Origin: Longimicrobiales bacterium
GTDB taxonomy: Bacteria; Gemmatimonadota; Gemmatimonadetes; Longimicrobiales; Gaopeijiaceae
Length of the DNA stretch: 64,000 nt
NCBI GenBank assembly: GCA_958295645.1
Contig: OY282361.1
Coordinates: 2,012,501-2,076,500, forward strand
Direction: 5' to 3'
Shown piece by piece: positions 1 to 8,428 of the stretch. Position numbers and translations under genes: made by a program. The notes under the pieces were generated by a model. It worked only from the letters and a program-made list of their open reading frames with translations, did no database searches and was not told the DNA's origin. Each line of letters begins with the position of its first letter. The stretch's first letter is position 1.

Positions 1-328
1 CCGAGCGTATTCGGTGATCATCTCCCTCGACTCCAACGGACCAGTCAAGTCGGCAGGTCGCTTTGCTCTTCTGCCTTGATGGTCGTCTATTGTATGAACA
101 TGCAAGTCCGTCTTAAGCCATCGGGCCCCGGGGACATCCTGGTGCCACTTGACTGCTTTGCATCGCCTAAAGGTCATTGGGGCCTGTTTCGATACGGGTG
201 AGTCGGTCGTGCCGGATCGTCGGTGGACGAGGCCTGCCGGGCACGAACGTCATGCCGAAAACATACCCCGGCCAGACAGCCGACGCAACAGAACCGCAAA
301 TCCGTCGACGGAGCTTGGCCGAGCCCCC
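1..328. other. Left edge, no gene supported
   Basis: This stretch lies downstream of kynA. No convincing reading frame was found on either strand. One weak possibility is a minus-strand start at position 21 (ATG, reading MITEYAR before the edge), with a GAGGGAG purine run directly before it. It could be the first codons of the next gene, and kynureninase would make sense after tryptophan dioxygenase. Seven residues cannot establish that. Confidence 0.3.
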
Positions 329-1126
329 TCACAACGCTGTCCGGATCGCCCACAAGTCGGGAAACGCGGGCCGCCCCAGCGTGGATTGGAGGTACGCCGC
401 CCCCAGCGATCCGCCCGTTCCCGGCTTCGTGCCGATCGTCCGCTCGACCATCTTCACGTGGTGGTACCGCCACTCCTGAACGCCTTCGTCCAGGTCCACG
501 AGTTGCTCGCAGAGGCTGGTGAGCTCGGGGTCTTCCTGATAGATGCGCACCAGCTCGGCCTGCACGCGCTCGTCGGGCGAGGGGGGCGTGGCGAAGTCCC
601 GGTCGAGCACGGTTGCGGGCACGGCGTAGCCGCGCACGGCGAGGAAGCGCAGGAAGCGGTCCCAGAGCGCGGGCTCGGCCAAGCGGCGTTCCAGGCGGTC
701 GCGTTCGTCCGACTCGGCCGGGAACCGGTGAACGACGGATGCGCGCTTGCTTCCCAGCACGAACTCGAGTTCTCTGAACTGGGCGGACTGGAAGCCGCTG
801 GCGGATTCCAACCGGTGCCGGAACGAGTTGAAGTCCACGGGCGTCATCGTCTCCACGATGTCCAATTGCGCGACCAGCACCTTGAGAATCTTGAGCACGC
901 GCTTGAGTCCGGTGGCGGCCCGGTGCGCCTCGTCGTCCTCCAAGTGCGCCCCCACCTCGTCCATCTCGTGGAGCAGAACCTTGAACCAGAGTTCGTAGAC
1001 TTGGTGAACGACGATGAAGAGCATCTCGTCGTGCTCCTCGGGGTCTGCCAGCGTCCGCTGGAGCGACAGAAGCTCGGGAAGCTTGAGATAGCTCTGGTAG
1101 GTGACGAAGCTTTGGTGGTCGGTCAT
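329..1126 (-). CDS. kynA: Tryptophan 2,3-dioxygenase
   Basis: This is the haem enzyme that opens the indole ring of L-tryptophan to N-formylkynurenine, the first step of the kynurenine pathway; it acts in the cytosol. The 265-residue product carries the family signatures in order: YQSYLKLPELL near residue 10, FIVVHQVYELWFK near 37-49, SFRHRLESASGFQSAQFRELE near 101-121, and near the C-terminus the haem/substrate block WRYHHVKMVERTIG followed by GTGGS. Length is close to the family norm of about 280. The ATG overlaps the stop of the upstream regulator by four bases (ATGA), so the two are probably translationally coupled. No other kynurenine-pathway gene is complete in the window. Confidence 0.93.
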   Translation of the reverse strand: MTDHQSFVTYQSYLKLPELLSLQRTLADPEEHDEMLFIVVHQVYELWFKVLLHEMDEVGAHLEDDEAHRAATGLKRVLKILKVLVAQLDIVETMTPVDFNSFRHRLESASGFQSAQFRELEFVLGSKRASVVHRFPAESDERDRLERRLAEPALWDRFLRFLAVRGYAVPATVLDRDFATPPSPDERVQAELVRIYQEDPELTSLCEQLVDLDEGVQEWRYHHVKMVERTIGTKPGTGGSLGAAYLQSTLGRPAFPDLWAIRTAL

Positions 1127-2172
1127 TTTGGCTGTGTCCGTGGCGATCGAGCGTCAAGGTCGGCTTCCCGGGCATCTTGGTCGTCATCTTGGTCGGCGCC
1201 TCCTTCTGCGTTCCCGATTCGTCCCAGGCGTTCGCTTCCCGCCGACGTGAGGCGATATCGCTGCTTGCTGCTACGCGGCTTGTCCGGGATGGTCATCTCG
1301 ATCAGACCAGCCTGCAAGGCAGGGAGCAGATAGGCCTTGCGGAAGTAATCTTCGTGTCTCAAGCCGAGCACCTCCTGGATTTGCTGCCTAGTCATGTCAC
1401 CGGAGATCGCCCGCAACAATCGAACTTCCCCGGTGACTTCCCTGGTAACTTCCCCGGTAACTTGGTCGGTCGCTTCCCCAACTTGTTTGGTCGCATGGCC
1501 GGCGGGTGCCCCGACTTTCTCGATGACTTCCCCGGTAGCTCCCGTGGAGATTTCTCCCGCGACTCTCGGGCCGACCCTATCACCTCCTGGCACCATCCGA
1601 ACTTCCGGGTTCGGACGAAAGGTGACGGTGACGAAGCGGCCGGCCTCGAACTCGGGTTCTGGGCAGTCCTGCCGTCTTGCTCCGTCCCGAATGCGACGGA
1701 TCCCCGTCCCCGCCTTCTCGATGAAGCCGATGCGATGGAGCAAATCTGCGATGAGCGGGTTTCGCCGGATGCTCGTGTGTCCCAAATCGGCCAAGGTCAG
1801 GCCCTTCGGCAAACCGCCGGGACTGATCACCTTGATCCGGTCCGCATAGACTTCCACGAACACGTTGGCGCCGTCGAAGAACCAGTCTCTGTGCATGACC
1901 GCGTTGGTGATGGCTTCCCGCACGGCCTCCATCGGGTACTCGGAAATGTTCTGCCGCCGCAAGCCCTCGATCCGGTAGGCAGTGCGGGTGTTTCGCTCAA
2001 TGAAGCGCATGGCGTCTTCGACATCGGCCACGATGCCGCCGTGGAAGTCCTTGCGATCCAGGACGTCGACCTTGTCGGCGCCTCTCCCCAGCAGACAGGT
2101 GATGTACGCTTCCGGAAAGAAGCTGCGCACGTTCTTCGCGAAAAAAAGCACGCCGGCGTTGCGGAAGAGCAA
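1123..2172 (-). pseudogene. 5'-truncated Schlafen/AlbA-type ATP-binding regulator
   Basis: The 349-codon frame matches the C-terminal two thirds of COG2865-type regulators. It contains RNAGVLFFAKN, a GHKL-like core with EAVREAITNAVMHRDWF, the motif GFIEKAGTGIRRIRD, and a C-terminal winged-helix segment (residues about 255-320) ending in a basic, aspartate-rich tail. The N-terminal Schlafen AlbA_2 domain expected in this family is absent. The only possible start is a TTG at 2172, directly preceded by an in-frame TGA, and the upstream sequence does not resemble the missing domain. The gene is therefore probably a 5'-deleted remnant, although the remaining frame is intact and overlaps kynA by four bases. 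A GEV/QVT-rich linker lies at about residues 208-250. Confidence 0.65.
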
Positions 2173-3039
2173 TCACTCTTGATGCGCTACGTTTCGCGGC
2201 GAGAGCCCTTGGCGCAACCCCGCGACAAGCATTAACCGCCTTCAATCGGCCACCTCTGCGTTGTCGCCGTGTGGCCACACCCTTACAGCCACCTCGTGGA
2301 GCCACTCCGCCCGCTGCAACGTTGTCCGGCAACGGCCAGTTAGCAAACCAAATTTGCGGCATAATGTGTCCAATTTGCAACTTGTGGATCACCTCGCGGC
2401 TCTCTGCCTTATTCGTCCGCAGTTCCTCTTCGATTCCTGTCAGTACCATTCTGAGGTCGTTTCGTAGCGGACTCGCTGTACGAACAGATCTTGCGGATGC
2501 CTCAGGTTGGTTTGCATGCGGTGCTTCCCTTCACGGGCATCGCTGTTCCGCCAAACGCGGTGGGTTTCGTGAGGTCGTCTGGACGGCATGTAGTTTAGCG
2601 ACCATCGCGGCTTGAGCCAATTCGGAATCCAGTGCTTCTCCGTTGAAGACCTCGGGTTGCGCACCACGCGTGGCGAGATCGCCCAGCTGCGTCCCCCACC
2701 CCCGGCGACGCCACCGGCCGCGACAAGTTGTCGCCACAGCTCGTTGGCGCCGCGGGCCCTGGAAACGGATTTTCGGCTCGTGGTGCGACCGCCTGCCGTG
2801 CCAAGCCCGGCGCTCCAAGCCGACCGGCTCCGAGTGGGCCGTACACGTTCCGCACCGCCGACTGGCCCCTCGCGCAAAGGCCGGTCGCACGCCGCCACCG
2901 GCCGCGCTAGATTCAACGGTCGTCCGATAGAGGCGCGTACGGACCCAAGCGGCACCCTCGCGAAGAAGTGGGGGCCGCACGCCGCGTCAGACCACCCCCG
3001 GCCGCCGCCGCCAACCCGAAACGAGAAAAAGGCCAGACG
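2173..3039. other. Gene-poor stretch, about 870 bases
   Basis: No supported gene. Several open frames exist on both strands, but they lack family resemblance and are rich in Pro, Arg and Ala, as expected of non-coding GC-rich DNA. The 2180-2500 portion is less GC-rich than the surroundings and abuts the truncated regulator, so it may be debris from the event that removed that gene's 5' end. The last 100 bases should hold the promoter of the creatininase-to-ABC-transporter run. No transposase, tRNA or clear terminator was recognised. Confidence 0.5.
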
Positions 3040-3978
3040 ATGAACAGACCCCGGTTGCCAACCCCCGCCTCTTGGCTCACAACCGCCGCAACCCTCCTGC
3101 TCGCCGCGTCCGTGGCCGCCCCGACCGCCGTCCACGCCCAGCCCGGCCGCGACGCCATGACCGCCGAGCGCCGCGCCGAGATGCAGGCCCGCCAAGCGCG
3201 AGCGCTTCTCGCCGACATGCGCCAGGAGCGGCCCATCGACGCGCTCAACTCGGTGTGGATCGAGGAGCTCACGTGGATGGAGGTGCGCGACGCGCTCCGC
3301 GACGGCACGACGACGGCCGTCGTCGCCACGGGCGGCATCGAGCAGAACGGGCCGTACTTGGCGACGGGCAAGCACAACTACGTCCTGTACGGGGCCTGCG
3401 AAGGCATCGCCAGGACGCTCGGCAACGCGCTTTGCGCACCGGTGATCAAGCTGGTTCCCGAGGGCGACATCGACAATCCCACGGGCCACATGCGCTATCC
3501 CGGCACGATCAGCCTGCGCGAGGAGACGTACCGGGCGGTGCTGGAAGACGTGGCGAGCAGTCTGCGGGCGCACGGCTTTACGGACATCGTCCTCATCGGC
3601 GACAGCGGGGGCAACCAGGGCGGGATGGCAGCGGTGGCCGAGATGCTGAACAAGCGCTGGCGGGGGGCGGCGCGCGCGCATTACGTCCCCGAGTTCTACC
3701 GGTACCGCGAGGTGCACGAGTGGATGGGGACGGAGCTGGGGATCACGGAGCCGATGAACGAGGGCATCCACGACGACTTCGTGATCACGGCCATCATGAT
3801 GGTCGAGAACCCGGAGACGGTCCGCCATGCGCAGCGCGTGAAGGCGGGCAAGGCGTCGATCAACGGCGTCAGCATCGCCGACGAGGCGGCCACGGTCGAG
3901 ACCGGCAAGAAGCTGTTGCAGTTCCGCGTGGACCGCACGGTCGAGGCGATTCGCGCGGCCATGGCCAAGTCCAACTGA
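3040..3978 (+). CDS. Exported creatininase-family protein
   Basis: A 312-residue protein with an N-terminal signal peptide (hydrophobic stretch about residues 13-30, ending VHAQP). Creatininase-fold features follow: TTAVVATGGIEQNGPYLATG near residues 87-106, an IGDSGGNQGGM motif near 187-197, and YVPEFY. Creatininases are metal-dependent amidohydrolases whose first motif normally reads EQHGPHLP followed by an Asp ligand. Here the His is Asn and the later position reads KHNYV, so the metal site is altered and creatinine is not a safe substrate. The ATG at 3040 has a GAGAAAAAGG purine run upstream. It is followed after 28 bases by the selenoprotein peroxiredoxin, probably in one operon. Confidence 0.75.
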   Translation: MNRPRLPTPASWLTTAATLLLAASVAAPTAVHAQPGRDAMTAERRAEMQARQARALLADMRQERPIDALNSVWIEELTWMEVRDALRDGTTTAVVATGGIEQNGPYLATGKHNYVLYGACEGIARTLGNALCAPVIKLVPEGDIDNPTGHMRYPGTISLREETYRAVLEDVASSLRAHGFTDIVLIGDSGGNQGGMAAVAEMLNKRWRGAARAHYVPEFYRYREVHEWMGTELGITEPMNEGIHDDFVITAIMMVENPETVRHAQRVKAGKASINGVSIADEAATVETGKKLLQFRVDRTVEAIRAAMAKSN

Positions 3979-4006
3979 AACGACAATCGCGAGGAGAGAA
4001 CAGGCT

Positions 4007-4639
4007 ATGAAGCGCAGATTTCGGATGGGAACGGCCCCGGCGCTGGGGGCCGCAGTGCTGATCGCGGGACTGGCCGCGGGATTCGCCGCCGCGGCGCCGC
4101 AGCTGGTTGCCGCGCAGGAGCCAGGGGCGGGACTGCTCGAAGCCGGGGCCGAAGCGCCCGACATCGAGTTGACGGCGGCGACGCGCCACGGCGTGCTCAG
4201 GGACAAGATCAAGCTGAGCGACTACCGCGGCGAGACGGTCGTCCTGGCGTTCTTCTTCAGAGTCAGGACGCGTGGCTGAACGGTTCAAATGAGAGCGTAC
4301 CGGGATCAGTACGCAGAACTGTTCAACGAGGGACGAAACGTGGTCGTGCTGGGCATCTCCAACGACTCGCCCGAGGAGTTGGCCTCTTGGCTGAAGGACG
4401 AGGACTTCCCGTTCCTCTTCGGGAGCGACGCCGAGAACGACGGAGCGTCCTACGCGGCGTTCGGCGGATCGTTGCGGGACAACGACATGGTGGACAGCCG
4501 TGCCGTGATCGTGGTCGGGCCGGACGGGCGGATCGCGAAGGTGATCCCCCGCTTCAACCAAGTGGACCCCGCGGCTTACGAAGAGCTGGCGGCCGCGGTG
4601 GACGCCGTGACGCCCGCCGGCGAAGCGTCTTCCCCGTAA
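4007..4639 (+). CDS. Exported peroxiredoxin-like protein, probable selenoprotein (Sec91)
   Basis: The reading frame is open from ATG 4007 to 4639 except for one in-frame TGA at 4277-4279 (codon 91). Before it: a signal peptide (about residues 12-36) and a peroxiredoxin N-terminus, GAEAPDIEL, then LSDYRGETVVLAFFF. After it: TVQMRAYRDQYAELF, VVVLGISNDSPEEL, and a normal AhpC/TSA C-terminus ending VVGPDGRIAKVIPRF. Peroxiredoxins of the BCP/AhpC type read T-x-G-C-T at their peroxidatic cysteine; here the text is TRG-[UGA]-T. The protein has no cysteine anywhere else. A hairpin starting at the UGA (4278-4324) fits a bacterial SECIS element. The best reading is a 210-residue peroxidase with selenocysteine at the active site, acting outside the cytoplasm. 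The alternative is a sequencing or nonsense error. An ABC ATPase follows after 20 bases. Confidence 0.8.
4278..4324 (+). promoter_or_regulatory. SECIS-like hairpin of the peroxiredoxin gene
   Basis: A two-part stem-loop begins inside the UGA. The lower stem pairs GAACGGTTC (4278-4286) with GAACTGTTC (4316-4324), nine pairs including one G-U. The upper stem pairs GCGTAC (4295-4300) with GTACGC (4309-4314), six perfect pairs. The apical loop CGGGATCA (4301-4308) has G at its second position and starts 22 nt after the UGA. Bacterial SECIS elements lie directly after the UGA with a G near the start of a small apical loop, bound by SelB. The same nucleotides also encode conserved protein, so covariation would be needed for proof. 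Confidence 0.65.
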
Positions 4640-4659
4640 GCCGGACGGACACGCAGCCG

Positions 4660-5601
4660 ATGGTCCGCCTGGACGGCGTCACCAAGTACTACGGCAGCAA
4701 GCGAGCCCTGGGCCCGGTGTCCTTCGAGATCGCCGAGGGGAACACGGTGGGATTCCTGGGCCTCAACGGCGTGGGCAAGACCACGTTGCTGCGCATTTTG
4801 GCCTGCGGGCTGCGGCCGTCCTCCGGCACGGTTCGCATCGACGGCCTGGACGTCTTCGACGACGCGCACGAAGTCCGCAAGCGCGTCGGGTATCTGCCCG
4901 AGACGCCGCCGGTCTACGACGACATGACCGTGGGCGACTACTTGGCCTTCGCGGGGCGGATCAAGGGCTTGTCGCGCTCGGAGGTGGCGCGGCGGGTCCC
5001 GGAAGTGGAGGAGCAGACCCGCGTGCGCGAGGTGCACGGCATCCCCGCCCGCCAGCTCTCGCAGGGCTACCGCCAGCGCGTCGGCGTGGCCCAGGCGATC
5101 ATCCACGACCCCGATCTGCTCGTTCTGGACGAGCCCACGCACGACCTCGACCCCGTCCAGATCGTGGAGATGCGCGAGATGATCCGAGGACTGAAGGATT
5201 CGCACACGATCCTCATCTCCAGCCACATCCTGCCCGAAATCAGCCAGACCTGCGACCGCCTGCTCATTCTGAACGACGGCGAGATCGTCGCCTCGGGCAC
5301 GGAGGCCGAGCTGAGCGGAAAGCTGCTCGCGTCGCGCGACTTGGCGATCACTGTGCGCAAGGAGACGGACGACAAGCCCGAGGACGCGGAGAGGGTGGTT
5401 CGAGCGACGGCCGGCGTCAGCGAAGTCCGGCGCGAAGACCACGGCGACGCCGTGACCTTTCACGTAACGGGGGAGACCGACGTGCGAGCGTCCGTTTGCC
5501 GCGCCCTGGTCGAAGCGGGCCACGACGTGATCGCCCTGAACCGGGCGGAGGGCGAGCTCGAGCGCGTGTTCGTGGGCTTGGTGAGCGAGGGCGGAGCATG
5601 A
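4660..5601 (+). CDS. ABC transporter ATPase, GldA-like
   Basis: A 313-residue cytosolic ATPase of a Gld/Nos-type ABC exporter. Walker A is GLNGVGKTT (about residues 34-42), the Q-loop region reads RKRVGYLPETPPVYDDMT, the signature is LSQGYRQRVGVAQA, and Walker B is LLVLDEPTHDLDP. The usual TxGLDP is TxDLDP here, a mild deviation. The last 90 residues form the extra C-terminal domain common in GldA-type ATPases. The start at ATG 4660 is chosen because similarity begins there with MVRLDGVTKYYG and it lies 20 bases after the peroxiredoxin stop. The stop overlaps the permease start by four bases (ATGA). Confidence 0.9.
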   Translation: MVRLDGVTKYYGSKRALGPVSFEIAEGNTVGFLGLNGVGKTTLLRILACGLRPSSGTVRIDGLDVFDDAHEVRKRVGYLPETPPVYDDMTVGDYLAFAGRIKGLSRSEVARRVPEVEEQTRVREVHGIPARQLSQGYRQRVGVAQAIIHDPDLLVLDEPTHDLDPVQIVEMREMIRGLKDSHTILISSHILPEISQTCDRLLILNDGEIVASGTEAELSGKLLASRDLAITVRKETDDKPEDAERVVRATAGVSEVRREDHGDAVTFHVTGETDVRASVCRALVEAGHDVIALNRAEGELERVFVGLVSEGGA

Positions 5602-6335
5602 GCGGGGGTCCCGTCGGGGTCGTCTTCCGGCGCGAGTTCGCCGCCTACGTGCGGTCTCCGATGGGGTACGTCGTGGCGACCGTGGTCCTGTTGCTCGACG
5701 GGTTGCTGTTCTACGCGCAGGCGTTGGGGCCGGCCGCCGGGGAGCGCCTCTCGGGAATGGTGCTGGCGGGCTTCTTCTTCAACGCCAGCGGGTTGACGGC
5801 GGTCGCGGCGGTGGCGCTGTCGGTGCGCCTGGTGGCGGAGGAACGCCAGACCGGCACGCAGCTCCTGCTCGACACGTCGCCCGTGCACGACTGGCAGATT
5901 GTGCTGGGCAAGTTCCTGTCGTCGCTGGCCTTCCTGACGGCGATCACGGTCGCCACGATCTACATGCCGCTCCTGATCCTGGTGAACGGCAAGGTATCGC
6001 TCGGGCACATCGCGGTGGGATACGCCGGCTTGACGTTGCTGGGCGCGAGCGTATTGGCCGTGGGACTGTTCGCCTCCGCCCTGACGCGCCATCAGCTGGT
6101 CGCGGCCGCGCTGGGTTCGGCGATCACGGGCACGCTGTTCCTGTTCTGGCCCGTGGCCAGCATCACGAGCCCGCCGCTCTCCGGCTTCTTCGCCGCGCTG
6201 GCCCTTCACGGACGCCACTTCGCGGGCTTCCAAGCGGGCTTGCTCCACTTGCGCGACATGTTCTACTACGTGGGCCTGACCTGCTTCTTCCTGTACGCGG
6301 CCACCAAGGTGATGGAGGCGAAGAGATGGGAATGA
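5598..6335 (+). CDS. ABC transporter permease, GldF-like
   Basis: A 245-residue inner-membrane protein with about six hydrophobic segments: roughly residues 20-38, 55-75, 105-130, 140-160, 165-190 and 215-235. It contains the motif EERQTGTQLLLDTSPV before the second pair of helices, as in ABC-2-type permeases that work with GldA-like ATPases (there MTVPLLRELFA-type, here the conserved ERQTGT). The start codon overlaps the ATPase stop (ATGA at 5598-5601). The next gene begins 55 bases downstream, so ATPase, permease and the two auxiliary proteins read as one transcription unit. The exported substrate is unknown. Confidence 0.88.
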   Translation: MSGGPVGVVFRREFAAYVRSPMGYVVATVVLLLDGLLFYAQALGPAAGERLSGMVLAGFFFNASGLTAVAAVALSVRLVAEERQTGTQLLLDTSPVHDWQIVLGKFLSSLAFLTAITVATIYMPLLILVNGKVSLGHIAVGYAGLTLLGASVLAVGLFASALTRHQLVAAALGSAITGTLFLFWPVASITSPPLSGFFAALALHGRHFAGFQAGLLHLRDMFYYVGLTCFFLYAATKVMEAKRWE

Positions 6336-6390
6336 CGTTCGGGAAGTCCGCGACGGCCGGGTTGCAGGCGGGACCGGGGGAGGCGCGGTC

Positions 6391-8379
6391 GTGAGGCGGC
6401 CCTGGCTGGGTTGGCTTGTGTTCGGCGGGCTGGCGGGCTTGTTCGCGGGCCTGCGGGTGTTCGAGGGCCTGCCGGGCCTGCCCTGGGCGCTGGGCCTGGG
6501 GGGGACGGCCTGCGTGCTGGCCGGCGCGGCCTGGCAGTTCCTGGATTGGAGGCGGGCGGAGGGCGAAGCCAAGAGGGGCGAAGCCGTGTTGGCGCTCGCT
6601 TACGCGGGATGCGCGGTCGCCATGGCCGGCTTCTTGGCCGGATCGGACGGCGGACTGGACTGGCTCGGCGCCGACTTCGCCTCGTCCCGAGATCGCAGCC
6701 GCTTCAAGAACCTGCTGCTGGCCTCCTCCTCGATCGCGCTCGCCTGCGCGGCCCTGCCTGCCGCGGCGGCGCAGTGGGCCGTGCGCAAGGGCCGCAGTCC
6801 GCACGGGGCGAGTGTGGACGTTCGGCGCCTCCGGGAGACCGCCGCCGGAGCGCTGGGGGCGGCCATGCTGGGCGGCACGCTCCTGCTGCTGGGATTCGTC
6901 GCCTCCAAGCGCAACCGCACGGCCGACTTCAGCTACTTCAAGACTTCCGTGCCGGGCGACGCCGTGAAGGAAATCGTCCGCAACTTGGACGGAAGGCTCC
7001 GAACCGTCCTCTTCTTTCCGGAAATCAACCCGGTCAAGGACGAGATCGTCACCTACTTCGAGGCACTCGCTCGCGCAACGGACAACGTCTCGCTGGAGAC
7101 CTACGACCGGTTCGAGCAACCCGCGCTCTCGGCGGAGTACGACACCCGCACCGACGGCGACGTCTTCCTCCAACTGGGCGACAGGAAGGAGCGCATGGCC
7201 TTCCCCCCGGAGATCGACGACGCCCGCGGCCGGCTGATCGCCCTGGACGGACGGGTGCAGTCGGCGTTGCTGCAGCTGGTGCGGGACCGGCGCGTGGCTT
7301 ACGCGACGACAGGCCACGGCGAGTACAACGACCCGCTGGCCCTGATCCCGCCGGGAAGCGACCTCGAGTCCGACGACGACGAACGCCGGTTTGCCCGCCC
7401 CGAGCCGGAGCCTCCACCGCCGCTGAACGCGCTTCGCACGCTGCTGGACCTGCTCGGCTACGACTACCGCGACCTGAGCGTGCGCGAGGGGCTGGGCGAC
7501 CGCATTCCCGAGGACGCGGCCATGGTCATGATCCTCGGCCCGCGCCAGCGCTTTCTCGACTCCGAGACCGAGGCCCTCCGCGACTACCTGGAGCGCGGCG
7601 GATCCCTGTTGTTGGCGCTCGAGCCCGGGTCCGACTTCCAGCTCGCCGACCTCGAAGACCATCTCGGCGTCGCGCGAGACACGGCCATGCTCGTGGACGA
7701 CATGCGCCACCTCCGTCTGACCGGCGGCCCCTCCGACGCCCGATTGGTCGTCACAAACCGCTTCTCCACGCACCCGGCCGTCACCACGGCAAGCCGCGAA
7801 GGCGCGAGCACGGGCATCGCGGTCATGGGAGCGACCCCGCTCTCCGCCGTCGAAGGCCCCGCGGGCAACATGGTGACGCCCATTGTGCGATCCATGCTGT
7901 CCAGCTTCGTCGACCGGAACGGCAACTTCCGTTTCGACGAGGAACTCGAGTTGCGCGACAGCTACGATCTGGCCGTCGCCGTCGAACGACGGCCGGGACG
8001 GGACGGGCAGACTCGCCAAGAGGAGCAGCCCAGCCAAGACGAGCAAGCCGGCCATGAGGAGCAACCGGGCCAAGAGGACGAAGACGGCCAGACCACAATC
8101 CGGGCGCTGGTCTACGGAGACGCCGAGATGTTCACCGATCCCGTAGTCGCCAGCCTGGCGCTGAACGCGGCGGTGCTGGCCGACGGGATTCGCTGGCTGG
8201 GGCGGGAGGAGGAGTTCGCGGGCCGGATCGAATCCGAAGAGGACGTCCCCATCGTGCACACGCGCTCCGAAGACGTGGCTTGGTTCTACGCGATCATCTT
8301 CGGCGCCCCGCTGATGGTCATGGCGGGCGGCTTGGTTGCCGCCTACCGACGGCGTCCCCGGCACGCGGAGGCGTCGTGA
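6391..8379 (+). CDS. GldG-like ABC auxiliary membrane protein
   Basis: A 662-residue protein with membrane segments at the N-terminus (about residues 8-26, 34-50, 68-85, 108-128, 150-170) and one at the C-terminus (about 630-650). Between them lies a large extracytoplasmic domain of the ABC_transp_aux/GldG type. Recognisable blocks are RTVLFFPEINPVKDEIVTYF, RRVAYATTGHGEY near 295-310, and MVMILGPRQRFLDSETEAL. A low-complexity Gln/Glu/Asp stretch (about residues 530-568: EEQPSQDEQAGHEEQPGQ) sits before the last block. GTG at 6391 is the start that fits; nearby ATGs are out of frame. The protein probably forms the periplasmic part of the exporter with its neighbours. Confidence 0.85.
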   Translation: MRRPWLGWLVFGGLAGLFAGLRVFEGLPGLPWALGLGGTACVLAGAAWQFLDWRRAEGEAKRGEAVLALAYAGCAVAMAGFLAGSDGGLDWLGADFASSRDRSRFKNLLLASSSIALACAALPAAAAQWAVRKGRSPHGASVDVRRLRETAAGALGAAMLGGTLLLLGFVASKRNRTADFSYFKTSVPGDAVKEIVRNLDGRLRTVLFFPEINPVKDEIVTYFEALARATDNVSLETYDRFEQPALSAEYDTRTDGDVFLQLGDRKERMAFPPEIDDARGRLIALDGRVQSALLQLVRDRRVAYATTGHGEYNDPLALIPPGSDLESDDDERRFARPEPEPPPPLNALRTLLDLLGYDYRDLSVREGLGDRIPEDAAMVMILGPRQRFLDSETEALRDYLERGGSLLLALEPGSDFQLADLEDHLGVARDTAMLVDDMRHLRLTGGPSDARLVVTNRFSTHPAVTTASREGASTGIAVMGATPLSAVEGPAGNMVTPIVRSMLSSFVDRNGNFRFDEELELRDSYDLAVAVERRPGRDGQTRQEEQPSQDEQAGHEEQPGQEDEDGQTTIRALVYGDAEMFTDPVVASLALNAAVLADGIRWLGREEEFAGRIESEEDVPIVHTRSEDVAWFYAIIFGAPLMVMAGGLVAAYRRRPRHAEAS

Positions 8380-8428
8380 ATCGCGCGAGAGCCCGGAGGC
8401 CGGGCCGCGTTTGCGGAGCGGAGGCGTC

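Noticed and set aside
2173-2175. In-frame TGA before the Schlafen-type frame as a third selenocysteine codon
   Set aside because: The upstream frame shows no homology to the family, the family has no cysteine there, and the whole N-terminal domain is missing.
2612-3043. Plus-strand open frame before the creatininase-like gene
   Set aside because: Its product is Pro/Arg/Ala-rich with no homology, and it runs into the ribosome-binding region of the next gene.
4387-4659. Longer upstream start for the ABC ATPase (404 codons)
   Set aside because: The extra 91 codons overlap the peroxiredoxin gene in another frame and have no similarity; the ATPase fold begins at 4660.
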